Assembly: GCF_019797765.1 (NCBI RefSeq)
Contig: NZ_CP081862.1
Coordinates: 3,534,001 to 3,598,000 of the forward strand
DNA from: Cellulomonas sp. C5510
GTDB lineage: Bacteria; Actinomycetota; Actinomycetes; Actinomycetales; Cellulomonadaceae
DNA length: 64,000 bases
Direction: 5' to 3'
A model generated the notes under the pieces. That model was given only the letters and a program-made list of their open reading frames with translations, ran no database searches and was not told the origin of the DNA. Every line of letters starts with the position of its first letter. The stretch's first letter is position 1. The position numbers and the translations under genes are program-made. This document shows positions 1 to 8,491 of the stretch, piece after piece.

Positions 1-1739
1 CAGGTGCCGGGCCGCCCCAGGTGGACGACGCGGTCCGCGGTGCGGACCGCCCCCGGGCGGTGCGCGATCACGAGCACGGTGCGGCCCCGAGCCGCCTCGG
101 CGAGCGCGTCCTGGATCTCCGCCTCCGTGGCCACGTCCAGCTGGCTGGTCGCCTCGTCCAGCACCAGCACGGGCGCGTCGAGCAGCAGCGCGCGGGCGAT
201 CGCCACGCGCTGGCGCTGCCCACCGGACAGCCGCTCGCCCATCTCGCCGACCCGGGTGGCGTAGCCGTCGGGCATCGCGACGATCGCGTCGTGCAGCGCC
301 GCCCGGCGGCACGCGTCCTCGAGCTGCTCATCGGTGGCGTCGGGCGCCGCGAGCCGGAGGTTGGCCGCGAGGGTGTCGTTGAACAGGTAGGTGCTCTGCC
401 CGACGACGGCGACGTGCCGCCGCAGGTCCTCCAGCGCGACGTCCCGCACGTCGACCCCGCCGAGCAGCACCCGCCCCTCGTCCGGGTCCCACGCGCGGGT
501 GAGCAGGTTGACCAGCGTCGACTTGCCGGAGCCCGACGACCCGACGACGGCCGTGGTGGCGCCGGCGGGCACGTGCAGGTCCACGCCGTCGAGCACCCGG
601 CGCCGCGGCGCCTGTGGGACACCGTCGGCGTCGTCGTCCTGCGACGCGGGGTAGGCGAACGTCACGCCCTCGAACCGCACGTCGAGCGGCCCGTCCGGCA
701 GCGGCACCGGGTGGGCGGGCGAGGTGGTGGCCGGCGGCGCGTCGGTGACCCGCCAGATGCGGCGCGCGGCGGCGAACGCCTGCTCGAGGTCCGGCGCCAC
801 GTCCTCCACGGCGAGCACGGGCGTGAAGACCGCGAGCGCCAGCACGACCGCGACGGCGTAGTCCGCCCAGGTCAGCGCGCCGGAGGACACGCGCGCCGCC
901 CCGACGAGCGCCACCGTCGCGACCGCCGCGACCAGCAGCACCGCGTTCGCCGCGCGACGGCGGGCCGTCCAGGCCGCCAGCCCGTCGAGGCCCAGCCCGA
1001 CGTCGTCCGCGAGCGCGCGCGCCTGGGCCCGCCGCCGCGTCTCCGCCCCGAACGCCAGCACCTCGCGGACGCCCTGGAGCGACTCGGTGACGAGCTGGGC
1101 GATCCGCCCCCGGGCGGCCCGCACGCGCGTCGCCGCGACGGCGCTGGGCTCGCGGCCCCACGCCGGGACGACCGCCCCGACGAGCACGAGGAACGGCAGC
1201 AGCACGAGCGCGAGCACCGGGTCGTACCGGACGGCCAGCACCACCAGGACGACCACCGGCACGACGACGGCGCTCACCGCGGGCACGAGCGTGTGCGCGA
1301 AGAACACCTCGACGCGGTCGACGTCCTTGGTCGCGCGGTTGACCAGGTCGCCGGTGCGGCGCGACAGGACGCCGGCGGGAGCCTGCGGCGCGAGCCGGTC
1401 GTAGAAGTCGACGCGCAGCATCGCGAGCGCCCGGAACGCCACGGCGTGGCCGGTCAGCTGCTCCAGGTAGCGGAGCACGCCCTTGAGCAGCGACAGCGCG
1501 ACGAGCGTCCACACCGTCGGGGCGAGCGGGGCAGCGGGGTCGTCCGCCACCCGGGCGGCCCCGGCCGCCGCCACCGCGAGCAGGGCGATGCCGAGCAGCT
1601 GGCCGACCACCCGGCAGACCAGCGACGCCGCGAGCGGCGGCAGCACGGGGCGGCCGAACCGGACCAGCCGGCGGGAGATCGCGGCCCGGGACAGCGGGGC
1701 GGGCGCGGGGGCCGCGGCGGGGTCGAGCACGGTGCTCAT
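1..1739 (-). CDS. CydC-like ABC exporter half, ATPase and permease fused (partial)
   Basis: This is a half-transporter with an N-terminal membrane domain (about residues 20-320) followed by an ABC ATPase domain. The visible ATPase motifs are Walker A GSSGSGKST, a Q-loop region ending VGQSTYLF, the signature LSGGQRQR and Walker B VLVLDEATSQ. The membrane domain carries a RYLEQL...AFRAL...LRVDFYDRL...PA stretch typical of CydC-type exporters. The ATG overlaps the stop of the preceding gene by four bases (ATGA), so the two halves are translationally coupled and probably form a heterodimer. The 3' end lies beyond the left edge; about 579 codons are visible. CydDC proteins export cysteine/glutathione and have been linked to haem transport. 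The position downstream of haem-uptake genes favours a haem- or redox-related job, which is inference. A generic multidrug or YbtPQ/IrtAB-like siderophore role is the alternative. Confidence 0.8.
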   Translation of the reverse strand, partial: MSTVLDPAAAPAPAPLSRAAISRRLVRFGRPVLPPLAASLVCRVVGQLLGIALLAVAAAGAARVADDPAAPLAPTVWTLVALSLLKGVLRYLEQLTGHAVAFRALAMLRVDFYDRLAPQAPAGVLSRRTGDLVNRATKDVDRVEVFFAHTLVPAVSAVVVPVVVLVVLAVRYDPVLALVLLPFLVLVGAVVPAWGREPSAVAATRVRAARGRIAQLVTESLQGVREVLAFGAETRRRAQARALADDVGLGLDGLAAWTARRRAANAVLLVAAVATVALVGAARVSSGALTWADYAVAVVLALAVFTPVLAVEDVAPDLEQAFAAARRIWRVTDAPPATTSPAHPVPLPDGPLDVRFEGVTFAYPASQDDDADGVPQAPRRRVLDGVDLHVPAGATTAVVGSSGSGKSTLVNLLTRAWDPDEGRVLLGGVDVRDVALEDLRRHVAVVGQSTYLFNDTLAANLRLAAPDATDEQLEDACRRAALHDAIVAMPDGYATRVGEMGERLSGGQRQRVAIARALLLDAPVLVLDEATSQLDVATEAEIQDALAEAARGRTVLVIAHRPGAVRTADRVVHLGRPGT

Positions 1740-3760
1740 CGGGTCGCCTCCGTGGCGTCGGCGCGGGCGGTTCCGGTCGTGCCGGTCGGGCCGGTCGTGC
1801 CGGGCGTCCCGGCCAGGCCGGACAGGTCCATCGCGCGGGCGTAGTACGAGTCGATGCCGCCGAGCCGGTCCGGCGGTCCCTGCTCGACCACCCGCCCCTC
1901 GGCGAGCACCAGCACCTCGTCCGCGCCGCGGACCGTGCTCAGCCGGTGCGCGACGACCAGCACGGTGCGCCCCTCGCCGGCGCGGTCGAGCGCCTCCACC
2001 AGGGCGGATTCCGAGGCGGCGTCCACCTGGCTGGTCGGCTCGTCGAGCAGCAGCACGGGGGCGTCCTTGAGCAGGGCGCGCGCCACCGCGAGCCGCTGCG
2101 CCTGGCCGCCGGACAGCGACAGGCCCCGCTCCCCGACCCGGGTCGCGAGCCCGTCCGGGAACCGCCGGACCTCGTCGGCCAGGTTGGCCTGCGCGAGCGC
2201 GTGCCACAGCGCCTCGTCGTCCGCGTCGGCGTCGGCGAGGCGCAGGTTGTCCGCGAGGGTTCCGGTGAACAGGTACGTCGACTGCGCGACCACGGCGGTC
2301 TGCGCGCGCACCCACGCGAGCGGCACGACCGTCGCGTCGTGCCCGCCCACCCGCACCACGCCGCTGCCGGGGCGCAGGTGCGCCTGCAGGAGGGCGGCCA
2401 CCGTGCTCTTGCCCGACCCGGACGGGCCGATGAGCGCGACGCGCGCGCCCCGCGGGACGGTGAACGACACGTCGTCCAGCACCGGGGACCCGCCGGGGTA
2501 CGCGAACGAGACGTGCTCGAGCGCGAGCGCCTCCGGGACCTCCGTGCCCGGGTCGGGGTCCGGCGCCGTGGCGGGCGTCGCCCAGCCGGCCGGCGCCTGC
2601 ACGCCGGGGGCGTCGAGCGCCGCCGGCACCTGGTCGAGCACCGACTCGATCTCGCGCACCGCGGCCCGCCCGCCGAGCCCGACGTAGAAGAACTGGCCGA
2701 CCCGGTCGAGCGGCTCCAGCAGCACCGTGGAGACGAGCACCACCGCCACGGCCTGCCCCGGGGTGATCGCGCCGTCCCGCAGCCGCAGCACCGCCAGCGC
2801 CGCCGCGGCCGTCACCATCACCAGCGAGAAGGAGGAGTCGATGACCAGCAGCACCAGCTGGTTGCGCGTGAGCAGGCGCATCACCATGCGGCGCAGCTGC
2901 TCGGCGGAGCGGGCGAGCTCCGCACCCTTGGCGGCCGCGCGGTTGAACGCGGTCGACGTGGGCAGCCCCTGGATCGCGTCGAGGAACTGCCCCGCGAACC
3001 GGCGCGCGGTCATCCGGTACTGCACGGAGACGCCGCGGAACGCCCGCTGGAAGCCGCCGACCACCAGCGGGATCGCGGGCAGGGCGAGCGCGAGCCAGCC
3101 CGCGACCACCCAGTCGACGGCCGCCCCGAGCAGCAGCAGCGCGACCACCGGGACCGTCATCGACGCGATGATCGGGTAGCGGAACGTCACCTCGTGGGAC
3201 GCAGCCCGCTCGACGCCGTCGGTGGCGGTCGACACGAACCGGCCGGAGCGCTCCTGCGTGCGGAACGCGACACCGAGCCGCAGCGCCTGGTCGAGCAGCA
3301 CGTCCCGGCGCACCGACTCCCGCGGGCCGACCGCGGCGAGGCTGGTCCGCGGGCCGGCGAACGCGGCCACCCCGAGGACGACGACCGCGGCCACGAGCAC
3401 CGCCACGGCGGCGCCGGGCACGCCGTCACCGGTGCGCGCCGCGTCCAGCACGGCGCCGAGCGCGAGGTAGGCCGCGGTCGTGGCGGCGGCGGCCACCCAC
3501 GTCAGGAGGGCCGGCACGAGCACGACCGCGCGGGGCGCGTCGGGGGTGCTCGGGGCACCGGCGGGGCGCTCGACCGGCGGACCGGCGGGACGGGGACCCG
3601 GGTGCCCGCCGGGGTGACCGCCCGGGCGGCCGGCGGCAGGCCCACCGGCTCCGCGGCCGGGGCGGGGGTGCCCGCCCGCGGGGGTTCCGGAGGGACCGGG
3701 GCGGCCGGCGGGACGGTGACCGGGCCGGCCGGTGGCGGGGCCCGGGTGCGGGGAGGTCAT
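1736..3760 (-). CDS. CydD-like ABC exporter half, ATPase and permease fused
   Basis: This 674-residue half-transporter has a Pro/Gly/Arg-rich N-terminal tail of about 85 residues that is probably disordered. A six-helix exporter domain follows, with the CydD-like stretch ARRFAGQFLDAIQGLPT in its coupling region, and then an ABC ATPase. ATPase motifs are GPSGSGKSTV (Walker A), LSGGQAQRLAVARALL (signature) and VLLLDEPTSQ (Walker B). The chosen ATG has a GAGGA ribosome site eight bases upstream; a GTG 42 bases further upstream is the alternative. It is coupled to the CydC-like gene by a four-base overlap and follows htaA in the same direction, after a gap containing a strong palindrome. The pair probably works as one heterodimeric exporter in the cytoplasmic membrane. 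The substrate cannot be read from sequence; haem, thiols or a siderophore are the candidates given the neighbours. Confidence 0.8.
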   Translation of the reverse strand: MTSPHPGPATGRPGHRPAGRPGPSGTPAGGHPRPGRGAGGPAAGRPGGHPGGHPGPRPAGPPVERPAGAPSTPDAPRAVVLVPALLTWVAAAATTAAYLALGAVLDAARTGDGVPGAAVAVLVAAVVVLGVAAFAGPRTSLAAVGPRESVRRDVLLDQALRLGVAFRTQERSGRFVSTATDGVERAASHEVTFRYPIIASMTVPVVALLLLGAAVDWVVAGWLALALPAIPLVVGGFQRAFRGVSVQYRMTARRFAGQFLDAIQGLPTSTAFNRAAAKGAELARSAEQLRRMVMRLLTRNQLVLLVIDSSFSLVMVTAAAALAVLRLRDGAITPGQAVAVVLVSTVLLEPLDRVGQFFYVGLGGRAAVREIESVLDQVPAALDAPGVQAPAGWATPATAPDPDPGTEVPEALALEHVSFAYPGGSPVLDDVSFTVPRGARVALIGPSGSGKSTVAALLQAHLRPGSGVVRVGGHDATVVPLAWVRAQTAVVAQSTYLFTGTLADNLRLADADADDEALWHALAQANLADEVRRFPDGLATRVGERGLSLSGGQAQRLAVARALLKDAPVLLLDEPTSQVDAASESALVEALDRAGEGRTVLVVAHRLSTVRGADEVLVLAEGRVVEQGPPDRLGGIDSYYARAMDLSGLAGTPGTTGPTGTTGTARADATEATR

Positions 3761-3882
3761 GCGGTGGTCCTCGGGGACGGCAGGGACAGGGGTGCGCCGC
3801 ACACGGTGCCACGCGGCGACGCCGTGCGCGACACCGTGCGGCGTGGTGGCGGAGATGGGGTCCGGGGAGTGAGGCGGGGGTA

Positions 3883-3900
3883 GGGCGGCGCGCGCCGCCC
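3883..3900 (-). terminator. GC palindrome after htaA, candidate attenuator
   Basis: An 18-base perfect palindrome GGGCGGCGCGCGCCGCCC starts 16 bases past the htaA stop codon and lies before the CydD-like gene. There is no T-tract, so it may attenuate transcription or stabilise the upstream mRNA rather than stop it fully. Confidence 0.45.
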
Positions 3901-3915
3901 CACCCCCGCGAGCCG

Positions 3916-6681
3916 TCAGGCCGTCAGGCCGTGGGCCCGGCGTCGACCACGGCGGACCGCCGCCGTCAGCAGGCCGCCGAACAGCAGCAGCGCGACGGCG
4001 TAGCCGACCGCGTCACCGGGCTCGGCACCCGTGGTGGCGAGGCTGCCGGAGGTCGCGTCGCACTCGACCTCGGCACCGAGCGGCAGCGTGAAGGCCACCG
4101 GGTCGAGCGCCTCGCCCGCCTGGTAGAACCCCTCGAACACGCCGGCGCCGGCCGCGGTCAGCGTGGCGGGCACGCCGGACCAGGCCACCTGTGCGGCCCC
4201 GCGGGACGCGGTGCCGGCGCCGAGGTCGAGCGTGGCCACCGCGACGCGGGACGACCCGGACGGCCCGGCGACCGTGAGGGTCAACGTGGCCGACGTGGCG
4301 CCCGTGAGCCGCACCTGCGGGTCGGAGAACGTCAGGTCGAGCTGCCCGCCGTGCCCCGTGAAGTGCACGCCCCCGGACCACGAGGCGGCACCGAGACCGG
4401 CGTCCGCGTTGTAGCGGCCGGTCCCGCCGGACCACGTCCACGGACCGGTGCCGGAGACGCCGTCCGCGGTGACCGAGCCCTGGGCGATCGGGCCGGTGAC
4501 GTAGCTGCGGAACGACTCCCGCACGCCCCACGTCAGCGTGGCTCCCGAGACGGCCCGCGCGACGCACACCGGCGCCGCGGCCTCGACCGTGATCGGGAGC
4601 TCCAGCGTCTGCCCGGCGCCGACGAGGACGAGCGTGTGCGGCCCGGCCGGCGTCGAGGCGGGGATGGTCGCCGTGACCGTGACCGACCCGGCGGCGTCCG
4701 CCACCAGGCCGCCCGCGAGGAGCACCGGGTCGGAGTGCAGCTCGAGGCGGATACCCGTCTCGCCCGCCCCGAAGCCGTTCGCGGTCACCGTGACGGCACC
4801 GCCCGCGACGACCGAGCCGGCGGCGGACAGACCCTGGACCTCGCGCACCGGCGTGACCTCACCCGGGGGCGTGGGGGTCACCGGCGTGACGGGGACCGTC
4901 GGCGTGGTCGGCACGCCCGGGGTGCCGCAGGACGTCGCAGCACCCAGCGGGAGCGTGAACGACACGGGGTCGAGCGCCGCGCCGGCCGGGTAGAACCCGG
5001 CGAACGCCTCGCTGCCCGCGGCGGTCAGCGTGGCGGGGACGCCCGCCCACGCGAGGCGGGAGGCGTCGGACGCGGCCGTGCCCGCGGCCAGGTCGAGCGT
5101 CGCCAGCCGGACCCGCTGCGAGCCGTCCGGGGTGGTGACGGTCACCCGCAGGTCGGCCGTGCCGGCACCGGTGACGCGGACCTCCGGGCTGGCGAAGGTC
5201 AGGTCGAGCTCACCGCCGTGCCCCACGAAGCGCACGCCGCCGGACCAGGCGGCCGTCGCCAGCCCGTCCTCGTCGACCTGCCCGGAGCCCGCGGACCAGG
5301 TCCACGGGCCGGTTCCCGTCACGCCGGTGGCGGAGACGGTGCCGCCCGCGACCGGGCCGGTGATGTAGGTGCGGAAGGACGCGCGCACGCCCCAGTCCAG
5401 GGTGCCGCCCGTCACGGCGACGCACGTCGGGGCCGGCGTCCCGCCGCCGTTGTCACCGCCACCCGTGTCACCGCCACCCGTGTCACCGCCACCGGTGTCA
5501 CCACCGCCCGTGTCGCCGCCACCGGTGTCACCACCGGAGCCGGCGAAGGCGATCGCGACGGCCTGCTCGTTCGCGGCCTGCGCGACGGAGGCTCCCACGG
5601 TGAACACCGCCAGCGTGCCGCCCTCGATCCGCTTCTCGTCCAGCGTCGCCTGGTCCACCTCGACGGTCCACGTGAAGTCCGCCGTGCCGTCGGGCTGCAC
5701 GGTCCACCGCAGGTACGGCGGGGTGTCGTTCACCCCCTGCACCCAGCGGGTGTAGGCGCCGCTCCGCGCGGCGGACGGCGCGCCCTCCGACGGCCGCCAC
5801 GACTCGGCGAGCCACCCGATCTGCGCGTACACGCCGGCGGGCTGGTTCAGCACCGGCGGGTGGGTGCCCAGGGCGCTGGTGTCGTAGCCCTCGCCGGTGA
5901 CGGTGATCGTCGCCCCGTCGGGGTCGAGGCCCTCGGTCTGCGACACGCGCAGCGTCGGCGTGGCCGGCTCCGGCTCGGGTTCCGGCTCGGGCTCCGGCTC
6001 CGGCTCGGGCTCCGGGTCGACCGGGGGCGTCCCGCACCCGTCGAGCGCGGCGCCCGCGGGCAGCGTGAACGCCACCGGGTCGAGCGCCGTCCCCGCGCCG
6101 TAGAACCCGGCGAACGCGACCGCGCCGGCCTCCGTCAGAGTGGCGGGCACCCCGGACCAGGCGACCTGCGTCGCGTCCGTCGACGACGTGCCGCCCGCGA
6201 GGTCGAGCGTCGCGAGCTCCACCCGCGAGGGCTCGGCCGTCCCGGGGTCGACGGTCGTCGTGAGGGTCGCCGTCGTGGCACCCGTGACCGTGACCTCCGG
6301 CGCCGAGAACGTCAGGTCGAGCGCGCCGTCGTGCCCCTCGAAGCGCACCGACCCGCTCCCCCACGAGGCCGCCGCGAGGCCGTCCTCGCCGATCTCACCC
6401 GTGCCGCCGGACCACGTCCACGGCCCCGTCCCGGTGACGTCGGCCGGGGTGACGGAGCCGTGCGCGATCGGGCCGGAGATGTACGTCCGGAAGGACTCCT
6501 TCACCCCCCACTCGAACGTCGCACCGGCGATGCCGACGCAGCTCGGCGCACCGCCCGCGGGGTCGTCGGCTTCGGCGGCCCCGGCCGTCCCGGCGGCGAG
6601 CGTCGTGCCCGCCCCCACGACCAGCGCGACGACCGCGCTGGTGACCACGCGCCACGCGCGGGTCCTCGTTCCTCGGTGCAT
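3916..6681 (-). CDS. htaA: HtaA-type cell-wall haem-binding protein with three HtaA domains
   Basis: A secreted 921-residue protein that should bind haem at the cell surface and pass it to HmuT. It has a Sec signal peptide (about 1-36) and HtaA domain 1 from about 46 (FEWGVKESFRTYISG). An EP-rich linker follows near 220-238. A region resembling the neighbouring HtaC-like protein spans about 242-380, then a Gly/Asp/Thr linker. HtaA domain 2 starts near 418 (LDWGVRASFRTYITG). A Thr/Pro linker and an Ig-like segment come next, then HtaA domain 3 from about 706 (LTWGVRESFRSYVTG). The C-terminus has LATTG at about 881-885, one membrane helix and a basic tail, matching LAxTG sortase (class E) substrates. 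The conserved Tyr in the FR(T/S)Y motif of each domain fits HtaA haem domains. The start was set by a GGAGAGGGAG ribosome site. Corynebacterial HtaA usually has two such domains, so three is notable. Confidence 0.92.
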   Translation of the reverse strand: MHRGTRTRAWRVVTSAVVALVVGAGTTLAAGTAGAAEADDPAGGAPSCVGIAGATFEWGVKESFRTYISGPIAHGSVTPADVTGTGPWTWSGGTGEIGEDGLAAASWGSGSVRFEGHDGALDLTFSAPEVTVTGATTATLTTTVDPGTAEPSRVELATLDLAGGTSSTDATQVAWSGVPATLTEAGAVAFAGFYGAGTALDPVAFTLPAGAALDGCGTPPVDPEPEPEPEPEPEPEPEPATPTLRVSQTEGLDPDGATITVTGEGYDTSALGTHPPVLNQPAGVYAQIGWLAESWRPSEGAPSAARSGAYTRWVQGVNDTPPYLRWTVQPDGTADFTWTVEVDQATLDEKRIEGGTLAVFTVGASVAQAANEQAVAIAFAGSGGDTGGGDTGGGDTGGGDTGGGDTGGGDNGGGTPAPTCVAVTGGTLDWGVRASFRTYITGPVAGGTVSATGVTGTGPWTWSAGSGQVDEDGLATAAWSGGVRFVGHGGELDLTFASPEVRVTGAGTADLRVTVTTPDGSQRVRLATLDLAAGTAASDASRLAWAGVPATLTAAGSEAFAGFYPAGAALDPVSFTLPLGAATSCGTPGVPTTPTVPVTPVTPTPPGEVTPVREVQGLSAAGSVVAGGAVTVTANGFGAGETGIRLELHSDPVLLAGGLVADAAGSVTVTATIPASTPAGPHTLVLVGAGQTLELPITVEAAAPVCVARAVSGATLTWGVRESFRSYVTGPIAQGSVTADGVSGTGPWTWSGGTGRYNADAGLGAASWSGGVHFTGHGGQLDLTFSDPQVRLTGATSATLTLTVAGPSGSSRVAVATLDLGAGTASRGAAQVAWSGVPATLTAAGAGVFEGFYQAGEALDPVAFTLPLGAEVECDATSGSLATTGAEPGDAVGYAVALLLFGGLLTAAVRRGRRRAHGLTA
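5444..5538 (-). repeat. 15-base tandem repeat encoding a Gly/Asp/Thr linker in htaA
   Basis: About six imperfect copies of a 15-base unit (plus-strand form ccgccacccgtgtca) encode repeated GGGDT. This is a flexible linker between the HtaC-like segment and the second HtaA domain. In-frame copy-number change would alter spacing between haem domains. Confidence 0.8.
5965..6018 (-). repeat. Glu-Pro dipeptide repeat in htaA
   Basis: A run of alternating Glu and Pro codons encodes a stiff (EP)n linker after HtaA domain 1. Such linkers are common in surface proteins that span the cell wall. Confidence 0.75.
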
Positions 6682-6752
6682 CGTCTCCCTCTCCGGCCCG
6701 GCTGCCCGGGCTCTCGTCGGACCGCGACCGGGTGGGTCGCGGTCCTCCCCTG

Positions 6753-7625
6753 TCAGTGCTGGTCGGGTGCGTCGCCGTCGCCGACGTCGTCGGTGGCCGT
6801 CCGCCCGGACGCACGCCGCCGCAGGGCCACGAGCCCGACGGCGGCCACGGCGGCGAGCCCCCCGGCGACGACGGCCGGCCACGGGACCGCCGCCCCCGGG
6901 TCGGACGGCTCCGGTGCCGCGACGGCGTCGGCGCTCGGGGTGGTGGACCCGTGGCCGGGCGTCGGGGCCGGCGCTGTCGCGGTCGGCGCTGCCGCCGGGT
7001 CGGCCGGCGCCACGGCGTCCGCGCCGGTGGTCGCCGCCGCGCCGGACGCGGCGGACGGCACCGGCGTGAACGTCTCGTTCGTCGCGTTCGCGACGCCGTG
7101 CGCCCCGATCGTGATCACGCCGCACGTCACCTCGCGGCAGTCCACCTCGACGGTCCCGCCGTCCGCGCCGAGCGTCTCGAGCACCGGCCCGGGGACGGTC
7201 AGCTCGGTGGCCCAGGTGCCGTCCTCGGCGAGCTGGCCGCCGTTGGCCTCGGCCGACGTCCGCGACCCGGGGAACGCGACGAAGCGCTGGTACCCGGCGT
7301 TCTCCTGGCTCTGCGCGTCGACGGCGTAGCGGTACTGGACGCCCGACGCCCCGCCCGCGCTGGGACGCCAGCCGTCACCGGCCGCCGGGTCGACCCAGCC
7401 GAACAGCACGTACAGGCCGCCGAACCCGCCGGGGACCGACTGGAACCCGGTGCCCGAGACCCGCAGGGTCGTCGCGGCGGCGGGGTCGAGCACCGCCGGC
7501 CCGCCGTCCTGGTCCGCGACGTCGACCTGCGACGCCGCGAGAGCGGGGCCGGCGGCGCCGAGCGTGGTCACGCACGCGAGTGCTGCGGCGGCCGTCAGGC
7601 GCCGGAGCGCCGGGGGCGGGGTCAT
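6753..7625 (-). CDS. HtaC-like membrane-anchored surface protein of the haem operon
   Basis: A 290-residue secreted protein with a signal peptide (cleavage after about residue 30, PALAA), a single folded domain, a Thr/Ala/Pro-rich stalk and one C-terminal membrane helix (VPWPAVVAGGLAAVAAVGLV) followed by arginines. There is no LPxTG-type motif, so it should be a membrane-anchored surface protein. The domain resembles the segment between HtaA domains 1 and 2 of the next gene: both have LRVS..G, an ITV-like strand, YxxxGW followed by WRPS, a YxR/RF patch and a C-terminal stretch ending N(E)QAV or NATNETF. Corynebacterial loci carry HtaB and HtaC beside HtaA; this is the likely counterpart. The ATG overlaps the hmuV stop by four bases. 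A haem-relay role is inferred from context. Confidence 0.75.
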   Translation of the reverse strand: MTPPPALRRLTAAAALACVTTLGAAGPALAASQVDVADQDGGPAVLDPAAATTLRVSGTGFQSVPGGFGGLYVLFGWVDPAAGDGWRPSAGGASGVQYRYAVDAQSQENAGYQRFVAFPGSRTSAEANGGQLAEDGTWATELTVPGPVLETLGADGGTVEVDCREVTCGVITIGAHGVANATNETFTPVPSAASGAAATTGADAVAPADPAAAPTATAPAPTPGHGSTTPSADAVAAPEPSDPGAAVPWPAVVAGGLAAVAAVGLVALRRRASGRTATDDVGDGDAPDQH

Positions 7626-8491
7626 CGGGAGTCCTCCGGGGTGGTGCGGTCGGGCAGCACGACGAGGTCGCCGGTGCGGGGGTGGACGAGCACCTCGACG
7701 GGGTGCCGGTAGACGTCGCCGAGCAGGTCGGGCCGCAGCACGTCGGCGGGCGTGCCGAGCGCCCGGGGGCGGCCGTCGCCGAGCAGCAGCACGCGGTCGG
7801 CGTACGCGGCGGCGAGGCTGAGGTCGTGCAGGACGGCCACGACGGCGTGCCCGCGCCGCGCGAGGTCCCGGGCCTGCGCCAGCACCATCTCCTGGTGCCG
7901 GATGTCGAGGGCCGCGGTCGGCTCGTCGAGCAGCAGCAGCGGCGTGGCCTGGGCCCGGGCGCGCGCGTAGGCGGTGCGGGCCCTCTCGCCGCCGGAGAGC
8001 GTCGGGAACCGGCGGTCGCCCAGGTGCACGACCTCGCCGGCGGCGGCAGCCTCCGCGACCACCCGGTCGTCGTCGTCCTCGGCGGCCGTCCCGCGCCAGG
8101 GCGCACGCCCCATGCGCACGACGTCCGCGACCGTGAACGGGAAGCTGAGCCGGTGCTCCTGGAGCAGGACGGCGCGGCGCCGCGCGAGCTCGGCCGGGCG
8201 CAGCGACGCGACGGGCGCGCCGTCGTCCGTGACGCTGCCGCGCGTCGGACGCAGGTCGCCCGCGAGCAGGCCGAGCAAGGTGGACTTGCCCGCGCCGTTG
8301 GGCCCGACGACGGCGAGCAGCTCGTGCCGGCGCACCTCCAGGTCCACCGCGTCGAGCAGCGTGACCCCGTCGACGTCGTAGCCCGCCGCCTCGAGCCGCA
8401 CCGCCACCGCGGCCCCGCCCGGCGGCACAGGGTCGACGGGGGCGGCGGGGGCGACCGGGGCGGCGGGCCCGGCTCCCGTGCGGGCGGTCAC
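7622..8491 (-). CDS. hmuV: Haem ABC importer ATPase HmuV
   Basis: The 289-residue ATPase of an iron/haem importer. After a Pro/Ala-rich lead of about 30 residues come Walker A GPNGAGKST, the signature LSGGERARTAYARA and Walker B LLLLDEPTAALD, followed by the D-loop and an H-loop (VLHD). Motif spacing and the LARRRAVLLQEH Q-loop region are typical of HmuV/FecE-type ATPases. Translation starts at a GTG that overlaps the hmuU stop (GTGA), and its own stop overlaps the next ATG, so stoichiometry is likely set by translational coupling. It should energise haem passage through HmuU at the cytoplasmic face. Confidence 0.93.
   Translation of the reverse strand: MTARTGAGPAAPVAPAAPVDPVPPGGAAVAVRLEAAGYDVDGVTLLDAVDLEVRRHELLAVVGPNGAGKSTLLGLLAGDLRPTRGSVTDDGAPVASLRPAELARRRAVLLQEHRLSFPFTVADVVRMGRAPWRGTAAEDDDDRVVAEAAAAGEVVHLGDRRFPTLSGGERARTAYARARAQATPLLLLDEPTAALDIRHQEMVLAQARDLARRGHAVVAVLHDLSLAAAYADRVLLLGDGRPRALGTPADVLRPDLLGDVYRHPVEVLVHPRTGDLVVLPDRTTPEDSR

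Noticed and set aside
21..1844. Long plus-strand open frame of more than 600 codons
   Set aside because: It is the mirror of the CydC-like ABC gene; its product is Arg/Gly/His-rich with no family pattern, as expected from third-position G+C bias.
5444..5538. Short regular repeats considered as a CRISPR array
   Set aside because: Units are 15 bases, contiguous, without spacers, and encode an in-frame Gly/Asp/Thr linker.
3931..7329. Plus-strand open frame of more than 1100 codons opposite htaA
   Set aside because: The product is low-complexity Arg/Gly/Asp; the minus strand carries clear HtaA domains with signal and anchor.
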